This document shows, in pieces, positions 43,286 through 51,301 of a stretch of 64,000 nucleotides of DNA. The DNA is from Mesorhizobium sp. (GTDB lineage Bacteria; Pseudomonadota; Alphaproteobacteria; Rhizobiales; Rhizobiaceae), in assembly GCF_017306585.1 (NCBI RefSeq), contig NZ_JAFKIC010000117.1:1-64000 (forward strand). Direction: 5' to 3'. How positions within the stretch are numbered: position 1 is the first letter of the stretch; each line of letters begins with the position of its first letter. Under the pieces are notes generated by a model. It saw nothing but the letters and a program-made list of their open reading frames with translations, was not told the origin of the DNA and did no database searches. Both the position numbers and the translations under genes were made by a program.

Positions 43286-43468
43286 ATGAGTTTCTTCCAT
43301 AGAATGTCACGCCGCACGCTCGTGCGGGCGATGATCGCGCTGCCTGCCCTGTCCCTGGCCCGCAAACTGCCCGATGCCAACGCGACCGACACCGGCCTGC
43401 CCCAGGCGGACCCGAACGAGATCGTCGAGGTCAATGGCTGGATCCTGAAGCGGAGCGACCTGGCATGA
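43286..43468 (+). CDS. Small Tat-signal protein coupled to GMC oxidoreductase
   Basis: A 60-aa protein. MSRRTLVRAMIALPALSLAR has a twin-arginine pattern (SRRTLVR) and hydrophobic core; the rest is short and ends VEVNGWILKRSDLA. Its stop overlaps the GMC oxidoreductase start by four bases, and that enzyme lacks a signal of its own. In gluconate and fructose dehydrogenases a small Tat subunit carries the catalytic subunit across the membrane, and this may be a minimal form of that arrangement. I recognise no family. Confidence 0.6.
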   Translation: MSFFHRMSRRTLVRAMIALPALSLARKLPDANATDTGLPQADPNEIVEVNGWILKRSDLA

Positions 43469-44904
43469 TCCTCGACAGCTACGAGGCGTATCGCGCCACC
43501 GGTTTCAGGCCGAAGGTCTGTATCCTCGGTTCCGGCCCGGCCGGCACCACCATTGCCCGCAAGCTGGGCGCGGCCGGCATACCGGTCGTGGTCCTGGAGG
43601 CAGGCTCTCGCGAGTTCAGCGACGAGTCGCAGGACTTCTATCGCGGCACCACGGTCGGCGATTTCTACTTCGACCTCGATATCACCCGGCTGCGCTACAT
43701 GGGCGGCAGCTCCAACCACTGGGCCGGCTGGTGCCGCGTGCTCGACAAACAGGATTTCGAGCCAAAGTCCTGGGCTCCCGACACCGGCTGGCCGATCCGG
43801 CGCGCCGACATCGAGCCATACCTGCCCGAAGTGCACGACATCCTCGAACTTCCCGATTTCCGGCCCGACATGCCGATCTCGGACGACATACGCTGGGTGC
43901 AGCTGATCAAGAGCCCGGCGGTGCGCTTCGGCGAAAAATACGCCGACGAGCTCGACAGGAGCAAAAACATCGCCGTCGTGCTCAACACCTATGCCACCGA
44001 GCTTGCCGGCGACGGTAAGAGGGTGACGAGCGCCAGGCTGTGGTCGAACGGCCAGGACGCCGGCACCTTCAGCGCCGACTATTTCATCGTCTGCACCGGC
44101 GGTCTGGAGAATTCGCGGCTGCTTTTGTGGTCGAACCAGCGCTCCAATGGCGGCGTGGTGCCGAACGCGGCAGCCCTTGGCCGCTACTGGATGGAGCATC
44201 CGACCTTCGAGGGCGGCAATGCCATCCTCGCCAACTACAGCGAATTCGAAGTCGATGCCGTGAACGAGGCCTTCTTCTCGCCGACGATGGCGGCCATGGA
44301 GCGCCTGCAGATCATGAATTTCGGCATCCGGCTGATCGAGACGCCCTATGCCGGCGTCAAGAGGCTGATCGCCGACCTCGCCTGCACGGCGCCCGACGCG
44401 GCCGAATGGGCCGCCTACCAGCTCAGCCAGAATCTGCGCTGCGCTGCCCAGCTCTATGTCGCCTGGGAGCAGGCGCCGCTGGCCTCCAACCAGATCGAAT
44501 TGTCGAAGACCGATGTCGACCATGCCGGCGTGCCGCGCATCGAACTGCACTGGAAGAAGTCGGAACTGGAGCGCCGCACGCTGGTCGAAGGGCTGAAGCT
44601 GTTCGGTACGACGCTGATCGAGAGGGATCTCGGCCGCGTCCGCCTCATGGACTGGATCGCCAATGGCGAGGCCTATCCCACCAACGAGGAAACCGCCGGG
44701 CATCACCACATGGGCGGCACACGCATGGGCACCGACGTGACCAGGAGCGTGGTGGACGCCAACTGCAAGGTGCACGGCATGGACAATCTCTATGTCGGCG
44801 GCTCCTCGGTGTTCTGTACCTCGGGCCAGGCCAATCCGACGACGACGATCACCGCGCTGGCCTGCCGGCTCGGCGACCATCTGAGCAAGGTGGTCGCCGT
44901 CTAG
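43465..44904 (+). CDS. GMC family oxidoreductase
   Basis: A 479-aa FAD enzyme. The dinucleotide motif is VCILGSGPAGTTIARKLG with EAG at the strand-2 end. LRYMGGSSNHWAGWC follows, and the C-terminal active-site region is HHMGGTRMGTD to YVGGSSVFCTSGQANPTTT, with HHMGGTRMG holding a catalytic His. It would oxidise an alcohol, sugar or sterol-like substrate. The nearest preceding gene encodes the small Tat-signal protein. Confidence 0.88.
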   Translation: MILDSYEAYRATGFRPKVCILGSGPAGTTIARKLGAAGIPVVVLEAGSREFSDESQDFYRGTTVGDFYFDLDITRLRYMGGSSNHWAGWCRVLDKQDFEPKSWAPDTGWPIRRADIEPYLPEVHDILELPDFRPDMPISDDIRWVQLIKSPAVRFGEKYADELDRSKNIAVVLNTYATELAGDGKRVTSARLWSNGQDAGTFSADYFIVCTGGLENSRLLLWSNQRSNGGVVPNAAALGRYWMEHPTFEGGNAILANYSEFEVDAVNEAFFSPTMAAMERLQIMNFGIRLIETPYAGVKRLIADLACTAPDAAEWAAYQLSQNLRCAAQLYVAWEQAPLASNQIELSKTDVDHAGVPRIELHWKKSELERRTLVEGLKLFGTTLIERDLGRVRLMDWIANGEAYPTNEETAGHHHMGGTRMGTDVTRSVVDANCKVHGMDNLYVGGSSVFCTSGQANPTTTITALACRLGDHLSKVVAV

Positions 44905-44921
44905 CTGGGCGTGACCACCGG

Positions 44922-46133
44922 TCAGATCGACGGCTTTTCGAGCGGCGCCAGGTCGGCCCGGTAGCGCGTCACCGCGCGGGTGGTTCGTGAACCCAGGCGG
45001 ATGAAGAACGGCAGGATCAGATCGCGCAGGAACAGGGCGACGCGTCCCTTTGTCTGCTTTTGCGAGCCGATGCGCCTGGAGACCTTGACGATGTGCTCGA
45101 CACGGTCCTGGCGCAGGGTCTGAAACGCGGCGAAAGCCTGTGCCGGCAGCGGCGTCGCGTCCAGGCACGCGGCCAGCACCACGGCGTCCTCGATGGCCAT
45201 GGACGCGCCCTGCCCGGCATGCGGCGAGACGGCGTGCGCGGCATCGCCCAGCAGGACCACCCGGCCGCTGTGCCATTGTGGCAGATGCCGCATGTCGAAG
45301 ACGGGATAGCCGCGCGGAATGTGGGTGAAGGTTTCGACGATCCGGCGAACCGCCGGTGGGTCGCCCGCGTGCAGGCGGCGAACGGTCGCGGCAAGCTGGG
45401 CGGGATCGGGCTTCGCCATAGCCGCGGCCTCGTCGAGCGGAAAGGAATCGAACCAGAACACCGGCCCGTCATCCGATTTGATGTAGCCGAAGAAGGCCTG
45501 GTCGCCGAAGACCATATGCATCAGGCCGTCGGTCGGCTCGACGAATGGCAGGTCGACGACACCGCCGACGCCGGTCAGGCCGGTGTAGACGGGATCGGGC
45601 GAGGCCGGAAAACAGAGCCGGCGCACGCGCGACCAGACGCCGTCACAGCCCGCCAGCCAGGCCGCATCGGCGGTCGAGCCGTTGGCGAAGGCCAGGTGCA
45701 CACTGTCCGGGCGGTCCTGGATTCCGGCGAGCGCATGGCCAAAGCGAATGTCGGCGCCGAGCGCCAGCGCTTCATCCAGCAGTGCGCCGAGCAGGTCGGA
45801 GCGCTTGAGCGTGACGCTCTCTGCGCCCGCCTCTTGCATCGATTGCCGTTCATCGAGCTGGACGAGACGGCGGCCCGCGGCATTCATGATTTCGAAGCCA
45901 AGCGTGCGGATGCCGAGCGCGCTTATGCGCCCGGCCAGCCCGAGCGCCCGCAAGGCGTTGACGCCGTTGGGCGCCAAGGTGAGGAAGGCGCCCTCGTTCA
46001 GCGCCTCGCGCGGCCTTGCCTCGAACAGGCTGACGCCAACGCCCTGCCGTCGAAGCATGACGGCAAGGGCCAGCCCGGCAACGCCGGCGCCAATGATGGC
46101 AACCGGCAATGCCTGCGTGGTGGCGACGGCCAT
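44922..46133 (-). CDS. FAD-dependent aromatic-ring-type monooxygenase
   Basis: A 403-aa class A flavoprotein monooxygenase (UbiH/salicylate hydroxylase type). It has AIIGAGVAGLALAVMLRRQG near residue 15, the DG motif LAGCDGVWSRVRR and the GD motif VVLLGDAAHAVSPHAGQG. The ATG at 46133 stands two bases after the stop of a 55-aa membrane protein gene. A divergent MarR regulator suggests induction by an aromatic compound. The substrate is unknown. Confidence 0.87.
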   Translation of the reverse strand: MAVATTQALPVAIIGAGVAGLALAVMLRRQGVGVSLFEARPREALNEGAFLTLAPNGVNALRALGLAGRISALGIRTLGFEIMNAAGRRLVQLDERQSMQEAGAESVTLKRSDLLGALLDEALALGADIRFGHALAGIQDRPDSVHLAFANGSTADAAWLAGCDGVWSRVRRLCFPASPDPVYTGLTGVGGVVDLPFVEPTDGLMHMVFGDQAFFGYIKSDDGPVFWFDSFPLDEAAAMAKPDPAQLAATVRRLHAGDPPAVRRIVETFTHIPRGYPVFDMRHLPQWHSGRVVLLGDAAHAVSPHAGQGASMAIEDAVVLAACLDATPLPAQAFAAFQTLRQDRVEHIVKVSRRIGSQKQTKGRVALFLRDLILPFFIRLGSRTTRAVTRYRADLAPLEKPSI

Positions 46134-46135
46134 GG

Positions 46136-46303
46136 TCAGAAACCGTAGATGGCGATGCGCACCAGAACGGCCGCTGCGGCCAGCGAAACCAGCAGGATGC
46201 CGAGGCCGATGGGCGAGCCCCAGCCATACCACTCCATCGCCAGCTTGGCGTATTTGAACTCTTCCTCGTGCGAAAGCGGGACACGCTGTTGAATGAGGCT
46301 CAT
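46136..46303 (-). CDS. 55-aa single-helix membrane microprotein
   Basis: A 55-aa open frame starting MSLIQQRVPLSHEEEFKYAK, with a Trp/Gly turn (MEWYGWGSP) and one transmembrane helix (LGILLVSLAAAAVLV), ending RIAIYGF. It stops two bases before the monooxygenase ATG and starts 67 bases from the MarR operator, so it is the first gene of that operon. It has no named family that I know. A role as membrane anchor or small subunit of the monooxygenase is inference. Confidence 0.6.
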   Translation of the reverse strand: MSLIQQRVPLSHEEEFKYAKLAMEWYGWGSPIGLGILLVSLAAAAVLVRIAIYGF

Positions 46304-46369
46304 TTTTCACGTCCTTGTCTGCGGCGCGCTCTTGCCTTGTCGGCGTTCGGGCCGCATATTGTTGAGATA

Positions 46370-46384
46370 GTCTAAATGTTAGAC
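46370..46384. promoter_or_regulatory. MarR operator between divergent genes
   Basis: GTCTAA-ATG-TTAGAC is a perfect 6-bp inverted repeat with a 3-base centre, 15 bases before the MarR gene start. A related half-site TAGTTAGAT follows at about 46391. Size and AT content fit MarR-family operators controlling both directions. Confidence 0.65.
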
Positions 46385-46398
46385 GGATTGATAGTTAG

Positions 46399-46896
46399 AT
46401 GATCGAAGTAAATTCGTCAAGCGATTATCGCGACGAAATGACGACCGCCATCGGCCTTGCCGTCATGCAGTGGCAGGACGCGACGCAGGCCTATGACGAG
46501 GCGGTGGGAGCAAGGCTTGGGTTGAACATGGCCGAGCGTCATTGCATCGGACTGCTCTACAGCGGGCCACAATCGGCAGGTGCGATCGCTGCAGTGACCG
46601 GTCTCACGCCGGCCGCCGTAACGGCGCTGATCGACCGGCTGGAGGCGCGAGGGCTGCTGACGCGTACCCGCAGCCTGGAGGACAGGCGCAAGGTGGTGAT
46701 CGAGGCGACAGAGACCACCCGCGACTTGTCGGCGCGCTATTACGGCGCCATCGCCCGGGAAGGGGAGCAGGTGCTCGCCACCTTCGGCGAGCCTGAGCTT
46801 GCGACCATTGCGCGCTTCATAAACGCCGCGCTCGACCTCCAGCGCGCGCAGTTGGAGCGGCTGAAAGCCGAGGGATCGGAAATATCAGGGCGATAG
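46399..46896 (+). CDS. MarR family transcriptional regulator
   Basis: A 165-aa winged-helix regulator. The recognition region reads AGAIAAVTGLTPAAVTALID, the wing RTRSLEDRRKVVIEATE. It is divergent from the microprotein/monooxygenase operon across 95 bases containing a clear inverted repeat, so it likely represses both. Phenolic or other aromatic effectors are usual for this family. Confidence 0.87.
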   Translation: MIEVNSSSDYRDEMTTAIGLAVMQWQDATQAYDEAVGARLGLNMAERHCIGLLYSGPQSAGAIAAVTGLTPAAVTALIDRLEARGLLTRTRSLEDRRKVVIEATETTRDLSARYYGAIAREGEQVLATFGEPELATIARFINAALDLQRAQLERLKAEGSEISGR

Positions 46897-46947
46897 GCTG
46901 GCGCCATGTGCTCGCGGTGTTACCGCGCAAGCCGGCAGGGAGCGAGA

Positions 46948-47580
46948 CTATGTCTGCCGGACCCCATAGGCGACGAGAAACGCCTCCACCGAGGCATCCG
47001 CGTGCCGTTCAAGTTCGGCCCTGGAGCGCCGGTTGCTTCCCGTGAACATAGCTTCATTCATGGGAATCCACAGAAGCATTCCAAAAAGATGGCTGGCTGC
47101 CAGATGGGGGTCACTGGTTTGCATCAGGCCTCGATCGGTGAGCTTTTGAAAGCAGGACGCCATCGAGGCCAGCATGCGCTCAAAGCCTTTTTCGTACCAG
47201 CTGCGGCCAAGCTGCGGCATTCGATCCGCGTTGGCGATAATCAGGCGCCGCAGCTTCAACAGCTCTTCATCCATGAGAACAGCTATCAAACGCCGGGCAA
47301 GCTGCTGCAGGCCTCCCTCCATGAACTTCGCCTCGGAGAGCAGCGTCGTCACGGACTCGATGATATCGTTGACCTGGGTTGCGGTTGACAGAACGACTTC
47401 GCCGAACAGCGTCTCCTTGTCCTTGAAATGCTTGTAGACCGTCTGCTTGGAAGCTCCCGCCCTGGTGGCGATTTCCTCCATGCTGGTTCCGTCATAGCCC
47501 TTGCCGATAAACGCCGCCGTGGCCGCCTGGATGATCTCACGATCCTTGCGTGCCGATCTGGTCTCACCGTCGATTTCCAT
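46948..47580 (-). CDS. TetR/AcrR family transcriptional regulator
   Basis: A 210-aa regulator. The helix-turn-helix is GTSMEEIATRAGASKQTVYK followed by HFKDKETLF. The C-terminal ligand domain resembles the AefR-like group (RRLIIANADRMPQLGRSWYE). It is divergent from the VOC protein gene across 102 bases with a 21-bp inverted repeat, so it probably controls that gene and itself. Confidence 0.88.
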   Translation of the reverse strand: MEIDGETRSARKDREIIQAATAAFIGKGYDGTSMEEIATRAGASKQTVYKHFKDKETLFGEVVLSTATQVNDIIESVTTLLSEAKFMEGGLQQLARRLIAVLMDEELLKLRRLIIANADRMPQLGRSWYEKGFERMLASMASCFQKLTDRGLMQTSDPHLAASHLFGMLLWIPMNEAMFTGSNRRSRAELERHADASVEAFLVAYGVRQT

Positions 47581-47594
47581 GGGCGCCCCTAACC

Positions 47595-47656
47595 AGTACT
47601 AGACGGTACCGTTCCCGTATGATAGTCACCTTCAAAGTACTAGACTGACTAGTACT
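47595..47656. promoter_or_regulatory. TetR operator between regulator and VOC gene
   Basis: AGTACTAG-ACTGA-CTAGTACT at 47636-47656 is a perfect 8-bp inverted repeat. A second AGTACTAGAC half occurs at 47595-47604, 41 bases away, followed by GGTACC. The paired sites fit two TetR dimers controlling the divergent promoters. Confidence 0.7.
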
Positions 47657-47682
47657 CGTCAACGAAAGCAGGGCTTAAACCG

Positions 47683-48087
47683 ATGAGCAAAATGATTTTT
47701 ATCAATCTGCCGGTGCGCGATCTGCAGGCAGCGACCAATTTCTATCTGGCGATCGGGGGCACACTGAACCCCCAGTTCTCGAACGACCAGGCGAGTTCCG
47801 TCATGTTCTCGGACGCCATCGGCGTCATGTTGCTGACGCACCAGCATTACAGCCAGTTCACGGCGCGGCAGATCGGCGACCCCAAGCGCGAAAGCCAGAT
47901 GCTGATCGCCCTCACCACGAACAGCAAGGACGAGGTCAATGCCACAATCGAGAAGGGCGTGGCGGCTGGCGGCCGCGCCGATCCCAATCCGGCGCAGGAT
48001 CTCGGCTTCATGTTCAACCGCCATATCGAAGATCCGGACGGAAACGTCTGGGAGCTCCTGTGGATGAACCCCGCCGCCATGCAATAG
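47683..48087 (+). CDS. VOC family protein (glyoxalase/bleomycin-resistance fold)
   Basis: A 134-aa VOC protein of the lactoylglutathione-lyase-like group. It starts MIFINLPVRDLQAATNFYLA, has SVMFSDAIGVMLLTHQHY in the middle and ends HIEDPDGNVWELLWMNPAAM, where the Glu is a likely metal ligand. No substrate can be assigned. Control by the adjacent TetR regulator suggests a stress or detoxification role. Confidence 0.87.
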   Translation: MSKMIFINLPVRDLQAATNFYLAIGGTLNPQFSNDQASSVMFSDAIGVMLLTHQHYSQFTARQIGDPKRESQMLIALTTNSKDEVNATIEKGVAAGGRADPNPAQDLGFMFNRHIEDPDGNVWELLWMNPAAMQ

Positions 48088-48108
48088 CCTGTCGGGCTGA
48101 AAGCGCCC

Positions 48109-48148
48109 AAGGCGCGTCGCATTGGAGTGGATTCATGCGCCGCGCCTT
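48109..48148. repeat. Dispersed GCGCGTCG-type palindrome, second copy
   Basis: AAGGCGCG-T-CGCAT pairs with ATGCG-C-CGCGCCTT around a 12-base loop, 13 of 14 positions. It lies between the convergent VOC and phhA genes, the same context as the related hairpin at 26661-26698, and probably ends both transcripts. Confidence 0.6.
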
Positions 48149-48167
48149 AAACACTGGTGCCGGATTA

Positions 48168-49004
48168 CTAGACCGAAGCCGGATCGAGAGCCGGCTGGCC
48201 TTTGCGGCGGGCGACGATGGCCGCGAAATCCGCATTCTGGAAGGCATCGCGCAGAGCGTCGAAGGACGGCAGCACGAAATAAGCGCGCTGGAACTTGTCG
48301 ATCTCGTAGCCGGTGCGCATCACCGTCTCGAGGTCGAAGGGCACGTGATGCGCGTCCCTGCTCTCGACCGCGAACTGCAACTCGGTGAAGGACGACATCA
48401 GCCCGGCGCCGAAGGCCTTCAAAGGCTGGCCGGCCTCCTGCATGAGACCGTATTCGGCGGTGTACCAGTAGAGCCGGGTGATCATCTCGTCACCGCCGAG
48501 CGCGATGATGTCGCCGGCCTTCTGGCCATACATCTGCATGAAGTCGGCGAAAACCGGCTGCGACAGCACCGGCACATGGCCGAAGAAATCGTGGAACATG
48601 TCCGGCTCGACGATGTAGTCGAGCTCCTGCCTCGTGCGTAGCCAGTTGGTGACCGGAAAGCGGCGGTTGGCGAGATGATCGAAGAAGGGCGCGGCGGGAA
48701 TGAGACCCGGCACGGCGACGATCTCCCAGCCGGTGAGATTGCGGAGCCTGGCGCTGACTTCATCGAAATCGGGGATGCGGTCGAGCAGGGCGAGTTTCTC
48801 GACACCGTCGAGGTAAGAGTGGTGAGCTAGCTTGCGCGTCAGTTTGGTCTGGCGGTCGCACAGCGTGCGCCACACAGCCTGCTCCTCGGCGCTGTAGTCG
48901 TAGCCCTGCGCCACGGTGAAATCGGCACGGCAGACGGAATAGTCGCCGCGCAGTCCCTGCGCCGCGCAATCGCGGGCATATTCGGAAACGCTCATCGTCG
49001 TCAT
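48168..49004 (-). CDS. phhA: Phenylalanine 4-monooxygenase
   Basis: A 278-aa iron- and pterin-dependent hydroxylase converting phenylalanine to tyrosine. The iron ligands are in EPDMFHDFFGHVPVL (two His) and the Glu in YWYTAEYGLM. No N-terminal ACT regulatory domain is present, as in other bacterial forms. The ATG at 49004 has GGGAGAAG a few bases upstream. It is divergent from an Lrp-type regulator, a common pairing in rhizobia. Confidence 0.95.
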   Translation of the reverse strand: MTTMSVSEYARDCAAQGLRGDYSVCRADFTVAQGYDYSAEEQAVWRTLCDRQTKLTRKLAHHSYLDGVEKLALLDRIPDFDEVSARLRNLTGWEIVAVPGLIPAAPFFDHLANRRFPVTNWLRTRQELDYIVEPDMFHDFFGHVPVLSQPVFADFMQMYGQKAGDIIALGGDEMITRLYWYTAEYGLMQEAGQPLKAFGAGLMSSFTELQFAVESRDAHHVPFDLETVMRTGYEIDKFQRAYFVLPSFDALRDAFQNADFAAIVARRKGQPALDPASV

Positions 49005-49138
49005 GGCTCTTCTCCCTGGCAAATCATCGATGTGTGCCGGAGGCTAGCCTGACTTCAGGAGGCATATCGGTCTTGATGATAGCTCTTTCGTGAAATTCTA
49101 GATAACATTCACTCAATATTCGACTTGAAGGAGTGAAA

Positions 49139-49615
49139 ATGCCTCAGTTCGACGATTTCGAGATCAAGATGCTTGATGTGCTGCAACGCGACGGTCGCAA
49201 GCCTGTCTCCGAGCTGGCGCAAGAGATCGGCCTGTCGACGACGCCCTGCGCGCGACGCTTCGAGGCGCTGCAGGATGCGGGCATCGTCAAGGGGTTCGCC
49301 GCCGTGATCAGCCGCCGCGCGGTCGGGCTGATGGTCGAGGTGTTCATCCAGGTGCGCCTGGTCAGCCACAGCGACGGCTCGCCGGAAAAGTTCATCGCCG
49401 CGGTGCAGCGCATGGACGAGGTGTCGGCATGCTGGACGATGACCGGCGACCACGACTTCCTGCTGCATGTCATGGTGCCGTCGGTCGACGAGCTCAACGC
49501 CTTCGTCATGCACCGGCTGATGCGGCTCGACGGCGTGCGCGACGTCCACACCCAGCTCGTGCTGCAGAACATCAAGGGGCCAGGCCACGTGCCGCTGGCG
49601 CATCTCAAGCGCTGA
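49139..49615 (+). CDS. Lrp/AsnC family transcriptional regulator
   Basis: A 158-aa regulator with an N-terminal winged helix (SELAQEIGLSTTPCARRFEA) and a C-terminal RAM/ACT-like domain (SACWTMTGDHDFLLHVMV). AAGGAG at 49128-49133 sits five bases before the ATG at 49139, ruling out the overlapping GTG at 49133. The divergent phhA gene is the probable target, with phenylalanine or tyrosine as effector. The shared 134-base intergenic DNA is AT-rich. Confidence 0.9.
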   Translation: MPQFDDFEIKMLDVLQRDGRKPVSELAQEIGLSTTPCARRFEALQDAGIVKGFAAVISRRAVGLMVEVFIQVRLVSHSDGSPEKFIAAVQRMDEVSACWTMTGDHDFLLHVMVPSVDELNAFVMHRLMRLDGVRDVHTQLVLQNIKGPGHVPLAHLKR

Positions 49616-49725
49616 CCGCACATCCTATTCCTGCGGAAAAGCTGCGCGCAAACTGCTGAAACCAGCCAATCGGGCGGCACTATCGAGGGCCAGCATGCGC
49701 GGACCAACCCTTGAGGAGGTCCGTC

Positions 49726-51294
49726 ATGAAAATCGTGCTGATCAACCCGCCGCATACCGCCATCGGCAGCCGCGTGCCGGACGATCACCTGCCGCCGCTC
49801 GGCCTGCTGGCGGTCGGCGGCCCGCTGATCGATGCCGGGCACACAGTGCGGCTGGTCGATGCCGAGTTCGGGCCGATGCCGCTCGATGCGGTGGTCGCGC
49901 AGGCGCTGGCGGATTTGCCGGACTTCGTGCTGATCGGCCATTCCGGCTCGACCTCGGCGCATCCGACCGCCCTGCGGATCGCCGGGATGATCAAGCAGCG
50001 CGAACCGGCAACGACGATCATCTATGGCGGCGTTTTCCCGACCTACCACTGGCGCGATATCCTGACTGAGACGGATGTCTTCGACTTCATCGTGCGCGGC
50101 GAAGGCGAGGCGACCGTGGTGGCGCTGGTCGAGGCACTGGAGATGCATCAGCCACCGGCGAGCGTGGCCGGCATCGCCTTTCGCGATGATCTGCGCCGGC
50201 CCTTTGCGACTCAGGCGGCGATGACCATCGCCGATCTCGATGCCTATCGCGTCGGCTGGGAGCTGATTGACGTCAGCAGATACAGCTACTGGGGCGGCAA
50301 GCGCGCCGTGGTCATGCAGTTTTCGCGCGGCTGTCCGCATCTTTGCAACTATTGCGGCCAGCGCGGCTTCTGGACCCGCTGGCGGCATCGCGACCCCATA
50401 AAATTCGCCCGGGAGATCGCCTGGCTGCACCGCGCGCACGGCGTCGAGCTGATCAACCTTGCCGACGAGAACCCGACGGTTTCGAAGAAGGCCTGGCGCG
50501 CCTTTCTCGACGCGCTGATCGCCGAGGCCGTGCCAGTGCTGATCGTCGGCTCGACACGGGCCGACGACATCGTGCGCGACGCAGACATTCTCCACCTCTA
50601 CCGCAAGGCGGGCGTTATCCGCTGGCTGCTCGGCATGGAGAATACCGACGAGCAGACGCTTGCCTTGATCCGCAAGGGCGGCAGCACCTCATCCGACCGC
50701 GAGGCGATAAGACTGCTGCGCCAGCACGGTATCCTGTCGATGGCGACCTGGGTGGCCGGTTTCGAGGACGAGGGGTTTCGCGATCTCTGGCGCGGCTTTC
50801 GCCAGCTCCTCGCCTATGACCCCGACCAGATCCAGGCGCTCTATGTGACGCCGCACCGCTGGACGCCGTTCTTCAGAATCGCCAGGGATCGCAAAGTGAT
50901 CCAGAAAGATGCCAGGTTGTGGGACTACAAGCACCAGGTGCTGCACATGACCCGGCTGAAACCGTGGATGCTGTTCTTCGCGGTCAAGCTCATCGAACTC
51001 GCCGTCCAGTCGCGGCCAAAGGCGCTGGCGCGCATCCTGTTCCATCCCGACCCCGAGCAACGCCACTCGATGCGCTGGTACACGAAGATGGGACGAAGGG
51101 TCTGGTTCCGGGAGGTCTGGGGATTCCTCGCCCGCGACATAAGGGTGACGGACGGGCCGACGCTCGCCGAGTTCTGGGGCGCGCCACAGGACGGAGAGGA
51201 GGAAGCGATGGTTTTCCAGCGGCCAGCGCGAAAGCCGCCGGCGCCTGCCGTCCTGAGCCAGGAAGTACCCGACCGTAAGAGATTAGCCGGCTGA
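49726..51294 (+). CDS. BchE-like B12-binding radical SAM protein
   Basis: A 522-aa protein with an N-terminal cobalamin-binding Rossmann domain (IVLINPPHTAIG, FVLIGHSGSTSAHPT) and a radical SAM domain whose cluster motif is CPHLCNYC in FSRGCPHLCNYCGQRGFWTR. ADENPTVSKKAWRAF and the C-terminus also follow BchE, the anaerobic Mg-protoporphyrin ester cyclase. GAGGAGGT stands directly upstream of ATG 49726. No other bacteriochlorophyll gene is nearby, so the substrate is probably another tetrapyrrole or lipid. The C-terminal 40 residues are Pro-rich. Confidence 0.82.
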   Translation: MKIVLINPPHTAIGSRVPDDHLPPLGLLAVGGPLIDAGHTVRLVDAEFGPMPLDAVVAQALADLPDFVLIGHSGSTSAHPTALRIAGMIKQREPATTIIYGGVFPTYHWRDILTETDVFDFIVRGEGEATVVALVEALEMHQPPASVAGIAFRDDLRRPFATQAAMTIADLDAYRVGWELIDVSRYSYWGGKRAVVMQFSRGCPHLCNYCGQRGFWTRWRHRDPIKFAREIAWLHRAHGVELINLADENPTVSKKAWRAFLDALIAEAVPVLIVGSTRADDIVRDADILHLYRKAGVIRWLLGMENTDEQTLALIRKGGSTSSDREAIRLLRQHGILSMATWVAGFEDEGFRDLWRGFRQLLAYDPDQIQALYVTPHRWTPFFRIARDRKVIQKDARLWDYKHQVLHMTRLKPWMLFFAVKLIELAVQSRPKALARILFHPDPEQRHSMRWYTKMGRRVWFREVWGFLARDIRVTDGPTLAEFWGAPQDGEEEAMVFQRPARKPPAPAVLSQEVPDRKRLAG

Positions 51295-51301
51295 CCTCTT
51301 C

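Noticed and set aside
49726-51294. Photosynthesis gene cluster
   Set aside because: Only one BchE-like gene is present and its neighbours are amino-acid genes; no puf, bch or crt gene is seen.
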